From Pseudomonas migulae NBRC 103157 (GTDB taxonomy: Bacteria; Pseudomonadota; Gammaproteobacteria; Pseudomonadales; Pseudomonadaceae), in the NCBI RefSeq assembly GCF_002091715.1, contig NZ_BDAG01000008.1, positions 62,001 to 126,000 of the forward strand: a stretch of DNA of 64,000 nucleotides, read 5' to 3'. Under the pieces are notes generated by a model. The model was given only the letters and a program-made list of their open reading frames with translations. It ran no database searches and was not told where the DNA came from. This document shows, piece after piece, positions 17,427-26,375 of this stretch. The translations under genes and the position numbers were made by a program. The stretch's first letter is position 1. Each line of letters starts with the position of its first letter.

Positions 17427-19556
17427 ATGGAAATTGTCATGTCCAGGTTTTCTGCTGACACACGCTTGAGCGCCGCCCAAGCTTCTTTTGCCCTGAACGA
17501 AACACGCGTTCGTTTCAGGCACGCCACCGCCGTTCTTTGCGGCGCACTGCTGACACCGATGGTGCTGGCCGATGATCACGCCGGCCACAATGAAGAACTG
17601 AGCCCGACGGTGATCACCGCCGTCGCACCGAGTTCACCGCTGACCATCGTCACCAACCCCAAAGACCCACGCCAACCGGTTCCGGCCAGCGACGGTGGTG
17701 ACTACTTGAAGACCATCCCCGGCTTCGCCCTGGTGCGCAATGGCGGCACCAACGGTGACCCGGTGCTGCGCGGCATGTTCGGCTCGCGCCTGAACATCCT
17801 CACCAATGGCGGCCAGATGCTCGGCGCCTGCCCCGGCCGGATGGACGCGCCAACCTCCTACATCTCACCGGAAACCTACGACAAACTCACCGTCATCAAA
17901 GGCCCGCAAACCGTACTGTGGGGGCCGGGCGCGTCGGCTGGCACCATCCTGTTCGACCGGGAGCCGGAAAGCTTCGGCGAACTCGGTACCCGAGTGAATG
18001 CCAGCGTATTGGCCGGTTCCAACGGCCGCTTCGACAAAGTGGTGGATGCTGCCGCCGGCGGCCCGCTGGGTTACGTGCGAGTGATCGGCAACACCGCGCA
18101 TTCCGACGACTACCGCGACGGCAACAACGACACCGTGGCATCGCGCTACGACAAGTGGAACGGTGACGTCGCCGTTGGCTGGACCCCGGACGCCGACACG
18201 CTTCTGGAACTCACCGCGGGCAAGGGCGACGGCGAAGCCCGTTACGCCGGACGCGGTATGGATGGCGCGCAATTCAAGCGCGAAAGCCTCGGCTTGCGTT
18301 TCGAGAAATCCGATATCGGCGACGTGCTCGACAAGGTCGAAGCACAGATCTACTACAACTACGCCGACCACGTGATGGACAACTACACCCTGCGTACCCC
18401 GTCCGGCACCGGGATGATGGCTGGGCCGATGGCCTCCAGTGTCGATCGGCGAACCCTCGGTGCGCGGATCAAGGGCACCTGGCGCTGGGCCGATGTGCAA
18501 TTGATCAGCGGCATCGACGCGCAGACCAGCGAACACCGCAAGCGCAGCGCCATGGGCATCGATACCTACAAGGATCTGCCACGCAACAAGGACGCCGACT
18601 TCCACAACTACGGCGTTTTCAGCGAACTGACCTGGTACGCCGCCGACCGCGACCGACTGATTACCGGTGCGCGACTGGACCGCGCTTCGGCTAAAGACTT
18701 CCGCCAGACCACGGGGTCCGCAATGATGACCCGGCGCAACCCGACTGCCGACGACACTCGCGCCGACACCCTGCCAAGCGGCTTCATCCGTTACGAGCAT
18801 GATCTGGCCGACAGCCCGACCACGCTGTACGCCGGTCTCGGTCACACCCAGCGTTTTCCGGATTACTGGGAGTTGTTTTCGCCCAACTCCGGGCCCGCCG
18901 GTTCGGTGAATGCCTTCGATTCGATCAAGCCCGAGAAAACCACTCAGCTCGACTTCGGCCTGCAGTACAAGAACGAAGACCTCGAAGCCTGGGCCTCGGG
19001 TTATGTCGGGCAGGTGCGCGATTACATCCTGTTCAACTACACGCCGGGAATGATGGGCATGACCTCGCAAGCCGAGAACATCGACGCGCGGATCATGGGC
19101 GGTGAACTCGGTGCGGCCTACAAGCTGACGTCGAACTGGAAGGCCGATGCGACCCTCGCCTACGCCTGGGGCAAAAACAGCAGCGACGGCAACGCGTTGC
19201 CGCAAATGCCGCCGCTGGATGCGCGTTTCGGCCTGACCTACAGCGAAGACAACTGGAGCGCCGGTGCACTGTGGAGAGTGGTCGCCGCGCAAAATCGTAT
19301 CGATCAGAACAAGGGCAACGTGGTCGGCAAGGACTTCGACAAGACCTCGGGTTTCGGCGTGTTTTCGCTCAACGGTGCGTACCGGATCAACAAGAACTGG
19401 AAGGTCAGCAGCGGCGTCGACAACCTGTTCGGCAAGGCGTACGCCGAGCATTTGAACCTGGCCGGCAACGCCGGTTTCGGCTACCCGGCCAATGACCCGC
19501 AGGCCATCAAAGAACCGGGGCGCACGCTCTGGACCAAGGTGGACATGAGTTTCTAA
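17427..19556 (+). CDS. oprC: TonB-dependent copper receptor, OprC-like
   Basis: A 709-residue outer-membrane receptor: N-terminal signal region ending near PMVLA, plug domain (about 60-190, with GGDYLKTIPGF and DPVLRGMFGSRLNIL), and a 22-strand-type barrel ending in the aromatic C-terminus KVDMSF. The copper ligands known in P. aeruginosa OprC, a CxxxM and an HxM motif, are both present as C135-PGR-M139 and H315-V-M317 (numbering from 17427). The start may instead be the ATG at 17439. Its neighbours are copper-linked, supporting copper uptake or capture at the cell surface. Confidence 0.93.
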   Translation: MEIVMSRFSADTRLSAAQASFALNETRVRFRHATAVLCGALLTPMVLADDHAGHNEELSPTVITAVAPSSPLTIVTNPKDPRQPVPASDGGDYLKTIPGFALVRNGGTNGDPVLRGMFGSRLNILTNGGQMLGACPGRMDAPTSYISPETYDKLTVIKGPQTVLWGPGASAGTILFDREPESFGELGTRVNASVLAGSNGRFDKVVDAAAGGPLGYVRVIGNTAHSDDYRDGNNDTVASRYDKWNGDVAVGWTPDADTLLELTAGKGDGEARYAGRGMDGAQFKRESLGLRFEKSDIGDVLDKVEAQIYYNYADHVMDNYTLRTPSGTGMMAGPMASSVDRRTLGARIKGTWRWADVQLISGIDAQTSEHRKRSAMGIDTYKDLPRNKDADFHNYGVFSELTWYAADRDRLITGARLDRASAKDFRQTTGSAMMTRRNPTADDTRADTLPSGFIRYEHDLADSPTTLYAGLGHTQRFPDYWELFSPNSGPAGSVNAFDSIKPEKTTQLDFGLQYKNEDLEAWASGYVGQVRDYILFNYTPGMMGMTSQAENIDARIMGGELGAAYKLTSNWKADATLAYAWGKNSSDGNALPQMPPLDARFGLTYSEDNWSAGALWRVVAAQNRIDQNKGNVVGKDFDKTSGFGVFSLNGAYRINKNWKVSSGVDNLFGKAYAEHLNLAGNAGFGYPANDPQAIKEPGRTLWTKVDMSF

Positions 19557-19567
19557 CAAAAAGTCAA

Positions 19568-19650
19568 AAGATCGAAGGCTTCGCCAGCTCCTACATTGGC
19601 ACGCGTAGACCCGTAGGAGCTGTCGAGTAAAACGAGGCTGCGATCTTTTC
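19568..19650. repeat. REP-like inverted repeat, family III (degenerate)
   Basis: An AGATCG...CGCCAGCTCCTACA arm faces a GTAGGAGCTG...GGCTGCGATCTTTT arm. It matches the elements at 51152 and 55774, though the left arm is more diverged. It lies between the receptor and PepSY genes and ends in a T-run, so it may also attenuate transcription. Confidence 0.7.
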
Positions 19651-19684
19651 CAAGACAATTGATTCGCCAAGCGGAGCACAACTG

Positions 19685-21061
19685 ATGAAACAGCCCAAAC
19701 CGAATTTCTACAACCTGGCCTGGCGCTGGCATTTCTATGCCGGTCTGTTCGTCGCGCCTTTCATGGTGATGCTGGCCCTGACCGGCGTCATTTACCTGTT
19801 CAAACCGCAACTCGATCCGCTGATGTACGGCAGCCTGATGAACGTCCCGGCCGGCCACCACAGCGTCCCGGCCGACGACCTGCTCACACGGGTAAAAGAG
19901 GCTTATCCACACGCGACGATCAAACAGTATCTGCCGCCGATCAACGCCGAACGCAGCGCGCAGTTTGTCCTGCTCAATGCGGGTAGTGAGTTGAATGTTT
20001 TTGTCGATCCGTATCACGGCGACATCCTCGGCGAGCAAGACGCGAAGAAGAATCTGCAAGCCGTTGCCCGCGCGATCCACGGTGAATTGATGATCGGCAC
20101 GGTCGGTGATCGGCTGGTCGAACTCGCCGCTGGCTGGGGCATTGTGCTCGTGGTTTCCGGGGTGTTCCTGTGGTGGCCGCGAGGTCAGGCCGCCGGCATC
20201 TTGTGGCCGCGTTTGAGCAGTCGCGGTCGCGTGCTGTGGCGCGACCTGCACGCCGTCACCGGTTTCTGGGGCGCCGCGTTTCTGTTGGTGATGCTGCTGA
20301 GCGGCATGACCTGGACCGGGTTCTGGGGCAAACAATACGCCGGCGTCTGGAACGTGTTCCCGGACGCCATGTGGAATGACATGCCCAAGTCCGACGTCGA
20401 GGCCCGCAGCCTCAACACCGCCACCCGCCAGACCGTGCCTTGGGCGATGGAAAACACACCGATGCCGATGTCCGGTGACCACGCCGAACACATGGCCCAC
20501 AGTGGTGCGCAAGCCGGCCCTGCGGCGCCGACCATCAGCCTGCAGGACGTGCAGAACATCGCCGAACAGCGCAAGGTCGAGCCGGGTAACAGCATCACGT
20601 TCCCGACCACCGCCACCGGCGTATTCACCATCGCAGTATTCGCCGACGACCCGCGCAACGACGCCACCCTGCACGTCGATCAATACACCGGCAACGTCCT
20701 CGCCGATGTGCGCTTCGAGCACTACGGCACCGTCGCCCGCGCCACGGAAATCGGCGTGATGCTCCACGAAGGCAAGATGTTCGGCGTGTTCAACCAGATC
20801 ATCGTGCTACTGATCTGCCTGATGATTCTGCTCAGCGCCGTCAGCGGCGTGGTGATCTGGTGGAAACGTCGGCCACGAGGCAAGTTCGGTGTTCCGCCGT
20901 TGCGCCATGACCTGCCGAAATGGAAAACCGGAGTGGCGATCATGCTGGTGCTGGCAGTGGCGTTTCCGTTGGTGGGGGCTTCGTTGGTGGTGGTCTGGTT
21001 GCTGGACCGCGTGCTGCTGACACGCCTGAACCGGCAAGCCGAGCCTGATTCAGCGGCTTGA
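19685..21061 (+). CDS. PepSY-associated membrane protein
   Basis: A 458-residue inner-membrane protein with about five helices: near 15-37, 148-165, 195-222, 375-397 and 415-440. The large periplasmic segments are of the PepSY type. Members of this family often follow TonB-dependent metal receptors and are thought to act in reduction or transfer of metal or chelate across the inner membrane; direct evidence is limited. A Met/His-rich stretch (MENTPMPMSGDHAEHMAH) suits copper. It lies 128 bases after the OprC-like gene. Confidence 0.85.
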   Translation: MKQPKPNFYNLAWRWHFYAGLFVAPFMVMLALTGVIYLFKPQLDPLMYGSLMNVPAGHHSVPADDLLTRVKEAYPHATIKQYLPPINAERSAQFVLLNAGSELNVFVDPYHGDILGEQDAKKNLQAVARAIHGELMIGTVGDRLVELAAGWGIVLVVSGVFLWWPRGQAAGILWPRLSSRGRVLWRDLHAVTGFWGAAFLLVMLLSGMTWTGFWGKQYAGVWNVFPDAMWNDMPKSDVEARSLNTATRQTVPWAMENTPMPMSGDHAEHMAHSGAQAGPAAPTISLQDVQNIAEQRKVEPGNSITFPTTATGVFTIAVFADDPRNDATLHVDQYTGNVLADVRFEHYGTVARATEIGVMLHEGKMFGVFNQIIVLLICLMILLSAVSGVVIWWKRRPRGKFGVPPLRHDLPKWKTGVAIMLVLAVAFPLVGASLVVVWLLDRVLLTRLNRQAEPDSAA

Positions 21062-21074
21062 ATGAGGACCTGTC

Positions 21075-21434
21075 TCAGGGCCAGCGTTCCCGCTGGCCCT
21101 GTCCAGTTTGATCGACTTGACAGGGCCCAACCTGCAACTCGCCGTTGCAGTTGTGGACGTTTGCCAACTCGGCTTTTTCGATATCCCAGGAAAGATTAGG
21201 GATGCCTCCGCCGTACCAGTTTTCGCAGGTAAGCGTGATTCGACACTGGCCGTTCTCAAGGTCGACCAGCATCGGTGTAATCTGATCCGGCGCGGCCGCA
21301 CGGACATAGGTTTTGCAGCTTTTGCTGACCGGATTCTGCTGCCACATGCTGAGGCAGTCTTGCTCTGCCAATAGCGCTGCACCGTTCAAAAAAAGCAAAA
21401 AACCGATCGCTCTGGTGACACCTGACACCCGCAT
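21075..21434 (-). CDS. Small exported cysteine-containing protein, unknown
   Basis: A 119-residue protein with a likely signal peptide (AIGFLLFLNGAALLAEQ). The mature part contains six cysteines, for example QDCLSMW, KSCKTYV, GQCRITLTCEN, HNCNGE and GPCQV, which suggests disulfide bonds in the periplasm or outside. No family is recognised. It stands alone, convergent with the PepSY gene. Confidence 0.6.
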   Translation of the reverse strand: MRVSGVTRAIGFLLFLNGAALLAEQDCLSMWQQNPVSKSCKTYVRAAAPDQITPMLVDLENGQCRITLTCENWYGGGIPNLSWDIEKAELANVHNCNGELQVGPCQVDQTGQGQRERWP

Positions 21435-21918
21435 GATCAGTCCCCCTTTTACTGTCGACAGGGTTTGAAACTAAAGCTGCCGGGGTTTTCGGTCTACTGT
21501 CAGAAGTGATAGTCCACTAGATCGTCTAGCGATTAAAAACCCGTCGACTAGACCAAGCTGAATCCCCCTCATCTTCATCATGAAGCAGGCGAGATGCGCG
21601 ATTTAGAAGGGTCTGTAGACTTCGGGCGCTTATCGCACGCTCATCTTTAGTGTTACTGTATAACGCAAGCGCGCCGCCCAACCCGCAGTCCCGACCACGG
21701 CGGGCTCACGCCGAACTTCACCGCCCTGGAAACGCCCGCCAGTGTCGAAAGCCTGACTGGCGAGCGACATGGCCAAGCGGAACGCGCGGGCGGTTTACAT
21801 GCGCATAGCCAATACAATGAGGGGCAGCAGTGGATTCTGGGGGAGCTGCGGTCGTTTTTCGTCACGGCTGATTACACCTTTTTATTCAAGGCATCACCGC
21901 ACATTTCAGAGTTAACGC
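21435..21918. other. Gene-free stretch with a possible gene remnant
   Basis: No confident gene. A cluster of three CTAG-containing words (CACTAGATCGTCTAGCG and CGACTAGACC, 21516-21553) is notable because CTAG is usually rare in Pseudomonas. From about 21684 to 21918 one plus frame reads like protein without a start (LTPNFTALETPASVESL, HAHSQYNEGQQWILGELRSF), and may be the end of a lost gene. It also must hold the promoter of the ABC importer that follows. Confidence 0.35.
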
Positions 21919-22707
21919 ATGACCTCGCTGAACCTCACAAACCTCGCCTGGACACCCCTGGGCCACGGCCACTGTCATCACCAGTTCCAGCTGCGTGATG
22001 CCTCGTTGCACGTGGCCGTCGGTGAATTCGTCGGGTTGATCGGCCCCAACGGCAGCGGCAAGACCAGCCTGCTGCGGTGTGCTTACCGCTTCAGCAAACC
22101 GGAGAGCGGTGAGGTAAAACTCGATCACCAAAACGTCTGGAAGCAGTCCTCCCGTTGGTGCGCGCAACGCATTGCCGTGGTGTTGCAGGAATTCCCCGAC
22201 GCCTTCGGCCTGACCGTCGATGAAGTGGTCGCCATGGGTCGCACACCGCACAAAGGCCTGTTCGACGGCGACACGCAGGAGGACCGGACCCTTGCGACTC
22301 GAGCATTGGAATCGGTTGGATTGAAAGGCTTCGAAGACCACGCGTTCGCCACCCTCTCCGGCGGTGAAAAACAGCGGGTTATCCTCGCTCGCGCCCTGGC
22401 CCAGCAACCGCAAGTGCTGATCCTCGACGAGCCGACCAACCACCTCGACCCACGCTATCAACTGGAGCTGTTGCAGCTGGTCAAGCGCCTGAAGATCGGC
22501 ACACTGGCCAGCATCCACGACCTCAATCTCGCCGCCGCTTTCTGCGACCGGCTGTACGTGATCAATCACGGCCGCATCGTTGCCAGCGGCACACCGAAAG
22601 AAGTCCTGACCGCCCCGCTGCTGCGTGATGTGTTCGGCGTCGAAGCGCTGATCGATGAACACCCTCTGCACGGCTACCCACGAATCACCTGGATAACCCA
22701 ACCATGA
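21919..22707 (+). CDS. ABC importer ATP-binding protein (FecE/BtuD type)
   Basis: A 262-residue ATPase with Walker A GPNGSGKTS, signature LSGGEKQR, Walker B VLILDEPTNHLD and the switch histidine in SIHDLNLAA. It resembles ATPases of siderophore, haem and cobalamin importers. The N-terminal GHGHCHHQF is His-rich. The stop overlaps the next gene by four bases (ATGA), so all three importer genes are coupled. Confidence 0.92.
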   Translation: MTSLNLTNLAWTPLGHGHCHHQFQLRDASLHVAVGEFVGLIGPNGSGKTSLLRCAYRFSKPESGEVKLDHQNVWKQSSRWCAQRIAVVLQEFPDAFGLTVDEVVAMGRTPHKGLFDGDTQEDRTLATRALESVGLKGFEDHAFATLSGGEKQRVILARALAQQPQVLILDEPTNHLDPRYQLELLQLVKRLKIGTLASIHDLNLAAAFCDRLYVINHGRIVASGTPKEVLTAPLLRDVFGVEALIDEHPLHGYPRITWITQP

Positions 22708-23651
22708 CTTTGCGTTCCCTGCTGTGCGTTGCTCTGATGCTGGGCAGTGCCCAAGCGTTTGCCGAGGCGACGAAATATCCGCTGACGATCCAGAGCTGCA
22801 ACCGCGATGTAACCTTCGCGCAAGCACCAAAACACGCGGTCAGTCACGACATCAACATGACCCAGATGATGCTCGCCCTCGGCCTCAAGCCGAGCATGGC
22901 CGGCTACAGCGGCGTCACCGGCTGGAAATCGGTCACGCCCCAGATGCAGACCATCCTCGACGGCCTGCCGGAGCTGGCAGCGAAGTACCCGTCGGTGGAA
23001 ACCCTGCTCAACGCCAACGTCGATTTCTTCTTTGCCGGTTGGGACTACGGCATGCGCGTGGGCGGTGATCTCACGCCGCAGACGCTGCAGCCGCTGGGCA
23101 TCAACGTCTACGAGCTGACCGAGTCTTGCGCCTTCGTGATGAAGCGCCCGGCCGCCACGCTGGAGGACACTTACAACGACCTGCGCAACCTCGGCAAAAT
23201 CTTCGACGTGCAGGATCGTGCCAATGCCTTGATCGCCCGAATGCAGGCGCAAGTTGCAGACGTGCGCAAGGATCTGCCGGCCAACAAACCGCGGGTATTC
23301 CTGTATGACAGTGGCGAAGACCGCGCCATGACCTCCGGCCGTCTCGGCATGCCGCAAGCACTGATCGACGCGGCGGGCGGGCGCAATATTCTGGATGACA
23401 CCGAAGCGAGCTGGACCCGCGTGAATTGGGAAAACGTGGTCGAGCGCAATCCGCAGGTGATCGTGATCGTCGACTACGGCGAGGTCACCGCCGAACAGAA
23501 GGAGCAATTCCTGCTCAGCAACAAGGCGCTGCAATCAGTGGACGCGATCAAGAACCAGCGCTTCATTGTGATCCCGTATGTGCAGGCCACACCGGGCATC
23601 GATAACGTGCTGACGGTCGAAACCCTGGCCAAGGGTTTCCACGGCGAATGA
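22704..23651 (+). CDS. ABC importer periplasmic binding protein (FecB/BtuF type)
   Basis: A 315-residue protein with a signal peptide (SLLCVALMLGSAQAFA). It has the two-lobe layout of class III binding proteins linked by a long helix; the N-lobe contains HDINMTQMMLALGLKP and the C-lobe PRVFLYDSGEDRAMT. Such proteins carry chelated iron, haem or cobalamin to a FecCD permease. The ligand cannot be read from the sequence; the copper genes upstream and cob genes further away are only context. Confidence 0.88.
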   Translation: MTLRSLLCVALMLGSAQAFAEATKYPLTIQSCNRDVTFAQAPKHAVSHDINMTQMMLALGLKPSMAGYSGVTGWKSVTPQMQTILDGLPELAAKYPSVETLLNANVDFFFAGWDYGMRVGGDLTPQTLQPLGINVYELTESCAFVMKRPAATLEDTYNDLRNLGKIFDVQDRANALIARMQAQVADVRKDLPANKPRVFLYDSGEDRAMTSGRLGMPQALIDAAGGRNILDDTEASWTRVNWENVVERNPQVIVIVDYGEVTAEQKEQFLLSNKALQSVDAIKNQRFIVIPYVQATPGIDNVLTVETLAKGFHGE

Positions 23652-24658
23652 TCAGTCGTCGCTACGCTTTGTTGCTGATTGCCCTCGGCGCACTGTTGCT
23701 GGTGTCGTGCGTGGTGTCGCTGGGCTTTGGTCCGGCGCGAGTGCCGGTGGAGGTGGTGTGGAAGATTGTGCTGCACAAGGCGTTCGGTTTCGGTGACGTG
23801 AGCTGGACGGCCGGGCAGGAACATATCGTGTGGTTGATCCGCGTGCCGCGCATGTTGCTCGGCGCGTTGGTGGGCGCTGGCCTGGCGTTGATCGGCGCGG
23901 TGCTGCAAGCGGTAACGCGCAATCCGCTGGCCGATCCGCATCTGCTCGGGGTGACGTCCGGCGCGACACTTGGCGCTGTAATCGTGGTGCTGCATATCGG
24001 TGAAATCGTCGGCCTGCTGACCTTGCCGATCGCTGCGTTTATCGGCGCGCTGCTGAGCATGCTGATCGTGCTGGTGATCGCCAACCGCAACGGTCGGCTG
24101 GACAGTGATCGACTGCTGTTGTGCGGCGTGGCGGTGTCATTCGTGATGATGGCGATCGCTAACCTGTTGCTGTTTCTCGGCGATCACCGTGCCAGTTCGG
24201 CGGTGATGTTCTGGATGCTTGGCGGGCTCGGACTGGCACGCTGGGAATTGCTCGCGGTGCCGGCAGCGAGCGTGTTGCTTGGGTTGGTTTTGTTGCTGGG
24301 CATGGCGCGACCGTTGAATGCGTTGATGGCGGGTGAACAGACAGCCGTGACCCTCGGGCTCAACGCCCGCACCGTGCGCTTGCGGGTGTTTTTGATTGCG
24401 TCGTTGATGACGGGAGTGCTGGTGTCGATCAGTGGGTCGATCGGGTTTGTCGGGTTGATGGTGCCGCACATTGCACGCCGATTGGTCGGGGCGGAGCACC
24501 GGCGATTGCTGCCGGTGTGCGTGTTGCTCGGCAGCATCTTCCTGGTCTGGGTCGATGTCGCCGCTCGCACGCTCATTGCTCCCGAAGACCTGCCCATCGG
24601 CGTCGCCACCGCTGCCATCGGCGGCTTGTTCTTCATCGGCCTCATGCGCCGCCGCTGA
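23648..24658 (+). CDS. ABC importer permease (FecCD family)
   Basis: A 336-residue inner-membrane permease with about ten helices. Family signatures are RVPRMLLGALVGAGLALIGA, NPLADPHLLGVTSGA and GSIGFVGLMVPHIAR. It forms the membrane channel for the two preceding gene products. Its ATG overlaps the binding-protein stop by four bases. A family I REPIN follows 16 bases after its stop. Confidence 0.93.
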   Translation: MISRRYALLLIALGALLLVSCVVSLGFGPARVPVEVVWKIVLHKAFGFGDVSWTAGQEHIVWLIRVPRMLLGALVGAGLALIGAVLQAVTRNPLADPHLLGVTSGATLGAVIVVLHIGEIVGLLTLPIAAFIGALLSMLIVLVIANRNGRLDSDRLLLCGVAVSFVMMAIANLLLFLGDHRASSAVMFWMLGGLGLARWELLAVPAASVLLGLVLLLGMARPLNALMAGEQTAVTLGLNARTVRLRVFLIASLMTGVLVSISGSIGFVGLMVPHIARRLVGAEHRRLLPVCVLLGSIFLVWVDVAARTLIAPEDLPIGVATAAIGGLFFIGLMRRR

Positions 24659-24674
24659 CACACAGATCAAAACG

Positions 24675-24762
24675 GTGGGAGCGGGCTCGCTCGCGAAGAG
24701 GGTGTGTCAGACAGCATAAATGGCGACTGACACGCGCTCTTCGCGAGCAAGCCCGCTCCCAC
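24675..24762. repeat. REPIN, family I
   Basis: GTGGGAGCGGGCTCGCTCGCG faces its inverted copy CGCGAGCAAGCCCGCTCCCAC across about 45 bases. It separates the FecCD permease gene from the urtA regulatory region. Confidence 0.9.
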
Positions 24763-24788
24763 CGTTGATCTGTGTTGCCCGCAAGACC

Positions 24789-24820
24789 TGCGCCCCAATG
24801 TGGCGCACCCCTTCGCACCA
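24789..24820. promoter_or_regulatory. Candidate NtrC-type site upstream of urtA
   Basis: A 19-base dyad, TGCGCC-N7-GGCGCA (24789-24807), is followed by a half-site CGCACCA (24814-24820). The half-site resembles NtrC sites (GCACCA / TGGTGC), but the dyad spacing is two bases longer than the enteric consensus. It lies about 85 bases upstream of the sigma-54 -24 element. A similar dyad and half-site precede ureE. Confidence 0.5.
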
Positions 24821-24903
24821 ATTCGCCAGACGCGATCCTTCATGGTGCGCCACCCGAACTTCGCGGCCGCTCTAATACGACATTTCCCTGCCTTTTTCCG
24901 ACT

Positions 24904-24919
24904 GGGCACAGCCCTTGCA
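24904..24919 (+). promoter_or_regulatory. Sigma-54 promoter of the urt-ure operon
   Basis: GGGCAC-AGCCC-TTGCA matches the consensus TGGCAC-N5-TTGCA, with GG (24905-24906) and GC (24917-24918) ten bases apart as required. Transcription would start near 24930, about 54 bases before urtA. Use of RpoN fits nitrogen-controlled urea uptake. Confidence 0.75.
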
Positions 24920-24983
24920 AAACAGCCTTCAGTAGTCCGCATCTGCCAACCAAGAAAACTCATAAGTTCATGGAGATCGCACA

Positions 24984-26249
24984 ATGAAGCGTCGCAGCTT
25001 GATCAAGGCTTTCACACTTTCGGCAAGCATTGCCGCGATGGGCTTGACCTGGACCGTCCAGGCCGCCGAGACCATCAAGGTCGGTATTCTGCATTCGTTG
25101 TCCGGCACCATGGCGATCTCTGAAACGTCGCTCAAGGACATGGCGTTGATGACCATCGACGAGATCAACGCCAAGGGCGGTGTGAACGGCAAGCTGCTGG
25201 AACCGGTGGTGGTCGACCCGGCGTCGAACTGGCCGCTGTTCGCAGAAAAAGGCCGGCAGTTGCTGACCCAGGACAAGGTCGCCGTGGTATTCGGCTGCTG
25301 GACTTCCGTGTCGCGTAAATCGGTATTGCCGGTGTTCGAAGAACTCAACGGCCTGCTGTTCTACCCGGTGCAATATGAAGGCGAAGAGATGTCGCCAAAC
25401 GTGTTCTACACCGGCGCCGCGCCGAACCAGCAGGCGATCCCGGCCGTGGAATACCTCATGAGCGAAGAAGGCGGCAGCGCCAAGCGCTACTTCCTGCTCG
25501 GCACCGACTACGTCTACCCGCGCACCACCAACAAGATCCTGCGTTCGTTCCTGCACTCCAAAGGCGTGGCAGACAAGGACATCGAAGAGGTCTACACCCC
25601 GTTCGGCCACAGCGACTATCAAACCATCGTGGCCAACATCAAAAAATTCTCGGCCGGTGGCAAGACAGCGGTCATCTCCACCGTCAACGGCGACTCCAAC
25701 GTGCCGTTTTATAAAGAGCTGGCCAACCAGGGCCTGAAAGCCACCGATGTGCCGGTCGTGGCGTTCTCGGTCGGCGAAGAAGAATTGCGCGGTATCGACA
25801 CCAAACCGCTGGTGGGCAACCTCGCGGCGTGGAACTACTTCGAGTCGGTGGAGAACCCGACGAACAAGAAATTCGTCGCCGACTGGAAAGCCTACGCGAA
25901 GAAACACAACCTGCCGGGCGCCGACAAAGCGGTGACCAACGACCCGATGGAGGCCACCTACGTCGGCATTCACATGTGGGCGCAAGCGGCCGAAAAAGCC
26001 AAATCCACCGACGTCGACAAAGTCCGCGAGGCCCTCGCCGGCCAGACCTTTGCCGCGCCGTCCGGTTACACCCTGACCATGGACAAGACCAACCACCACT
26101 TGCACAAGCCGGTGATGATCGGCGAGATCCAGGCGGACGGTCAGTTCAACGTGGTATGGCAGACCGAAGGGCCGATCCGTGCCCAGCCGTGGAGCCCGTT
26201 CATTCCGGGTAACGACAAGAAGCCGGAGTATGCGGTGAAGAGCAACTAA
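24984..26249 (+). CDS. urtA: Urea ABC transporter, substrate-binding protein
   Basis: A 421-residue periplasmic protein with a twin-arginine-less N-terminus beginning MKRRSLIKAFTLSASIAA and a cleavage site near VQAAE. The mature start, TIKVGILHSLSGTMAISET, is typical of Urt-type binding proteins. It delivers urea (or short amides) to UrtBC. GGAGAT precedes the ATG. It is the first gene after a sigma-54 promoter, consistent with induction under nitrogen limitation. Confidence 0.94.
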   Translation: MKRRSLIKAFTLSASIAAMGLTWTVQAAETIKVGILHSLSGTMAISETSLKDMALMTIDEINAKGGVNGKLLEPVVVDPASNWPLFAEKGRQLLTQDKVAVVFGCWTSVSRKSVLPVFEELNGLLFYPVQYEGEEMSPNVFYTGAAPNQQAIPAVEYLMSEEGGSAKRYFLLGTDYVYPRTTNKILRSFLHSKGVADKDIEEVYTPFGHSDYQTIVANIKKFSAGGKTAVISTVNGDSNVPFYKELANQGLKATDVPVVAFSVGEEELRGIDTKPLVGNLAAWNYFESVENPTNKKFVADWKAYAKKHNLPGADKAVTNDPMEATYVGIHMWAQAAEKAKSTDVDKVREALAGQTFAAPSGYTLTMDKTNHHLHKPVMIGEIQADGQFNVVWQTEGPIRAQPWSPFIPGNDKKPEYAVKSN

Positions 26250-26268
26250 GCCACTGGCACAACTCCTT

Positions 26269-26347
26269 TGTAGGAGCCGGCTTGCTGGCGATTGGCATCA
26301 CGCGGTCTGCCTGATGGACCGCCATCGCCAGCAAGCCGGCTCCTACA
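26269..26347. repeat. REPIN, family II (TGTAGGAGCCGGCTTGCTGGCGAT)
   Basis: TGTAGGAGCCGGCTTGCTGGCGAT faces its inverse 25-30 bases on, between urtA and urtB. Family II differs from family I in its core (CCGGCTTGCTGG rather than CGGGCTTGCTCG). Located inside the urea operon, it may stabilise the urtA message or reduce downstream expression (inference). Confidence 0.9.
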
Positions 26348-26375
26348 GGGTCCGCGCATGACCAGGACATTTAAC

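Noticed and set aside
21653..21865. 70-codon minus-strand frame upstream of the ABC importer
   Set aside because: No ribosome site, Cys/Arg/Pro-rich random-looking product; the opposite frame reads more like protein.
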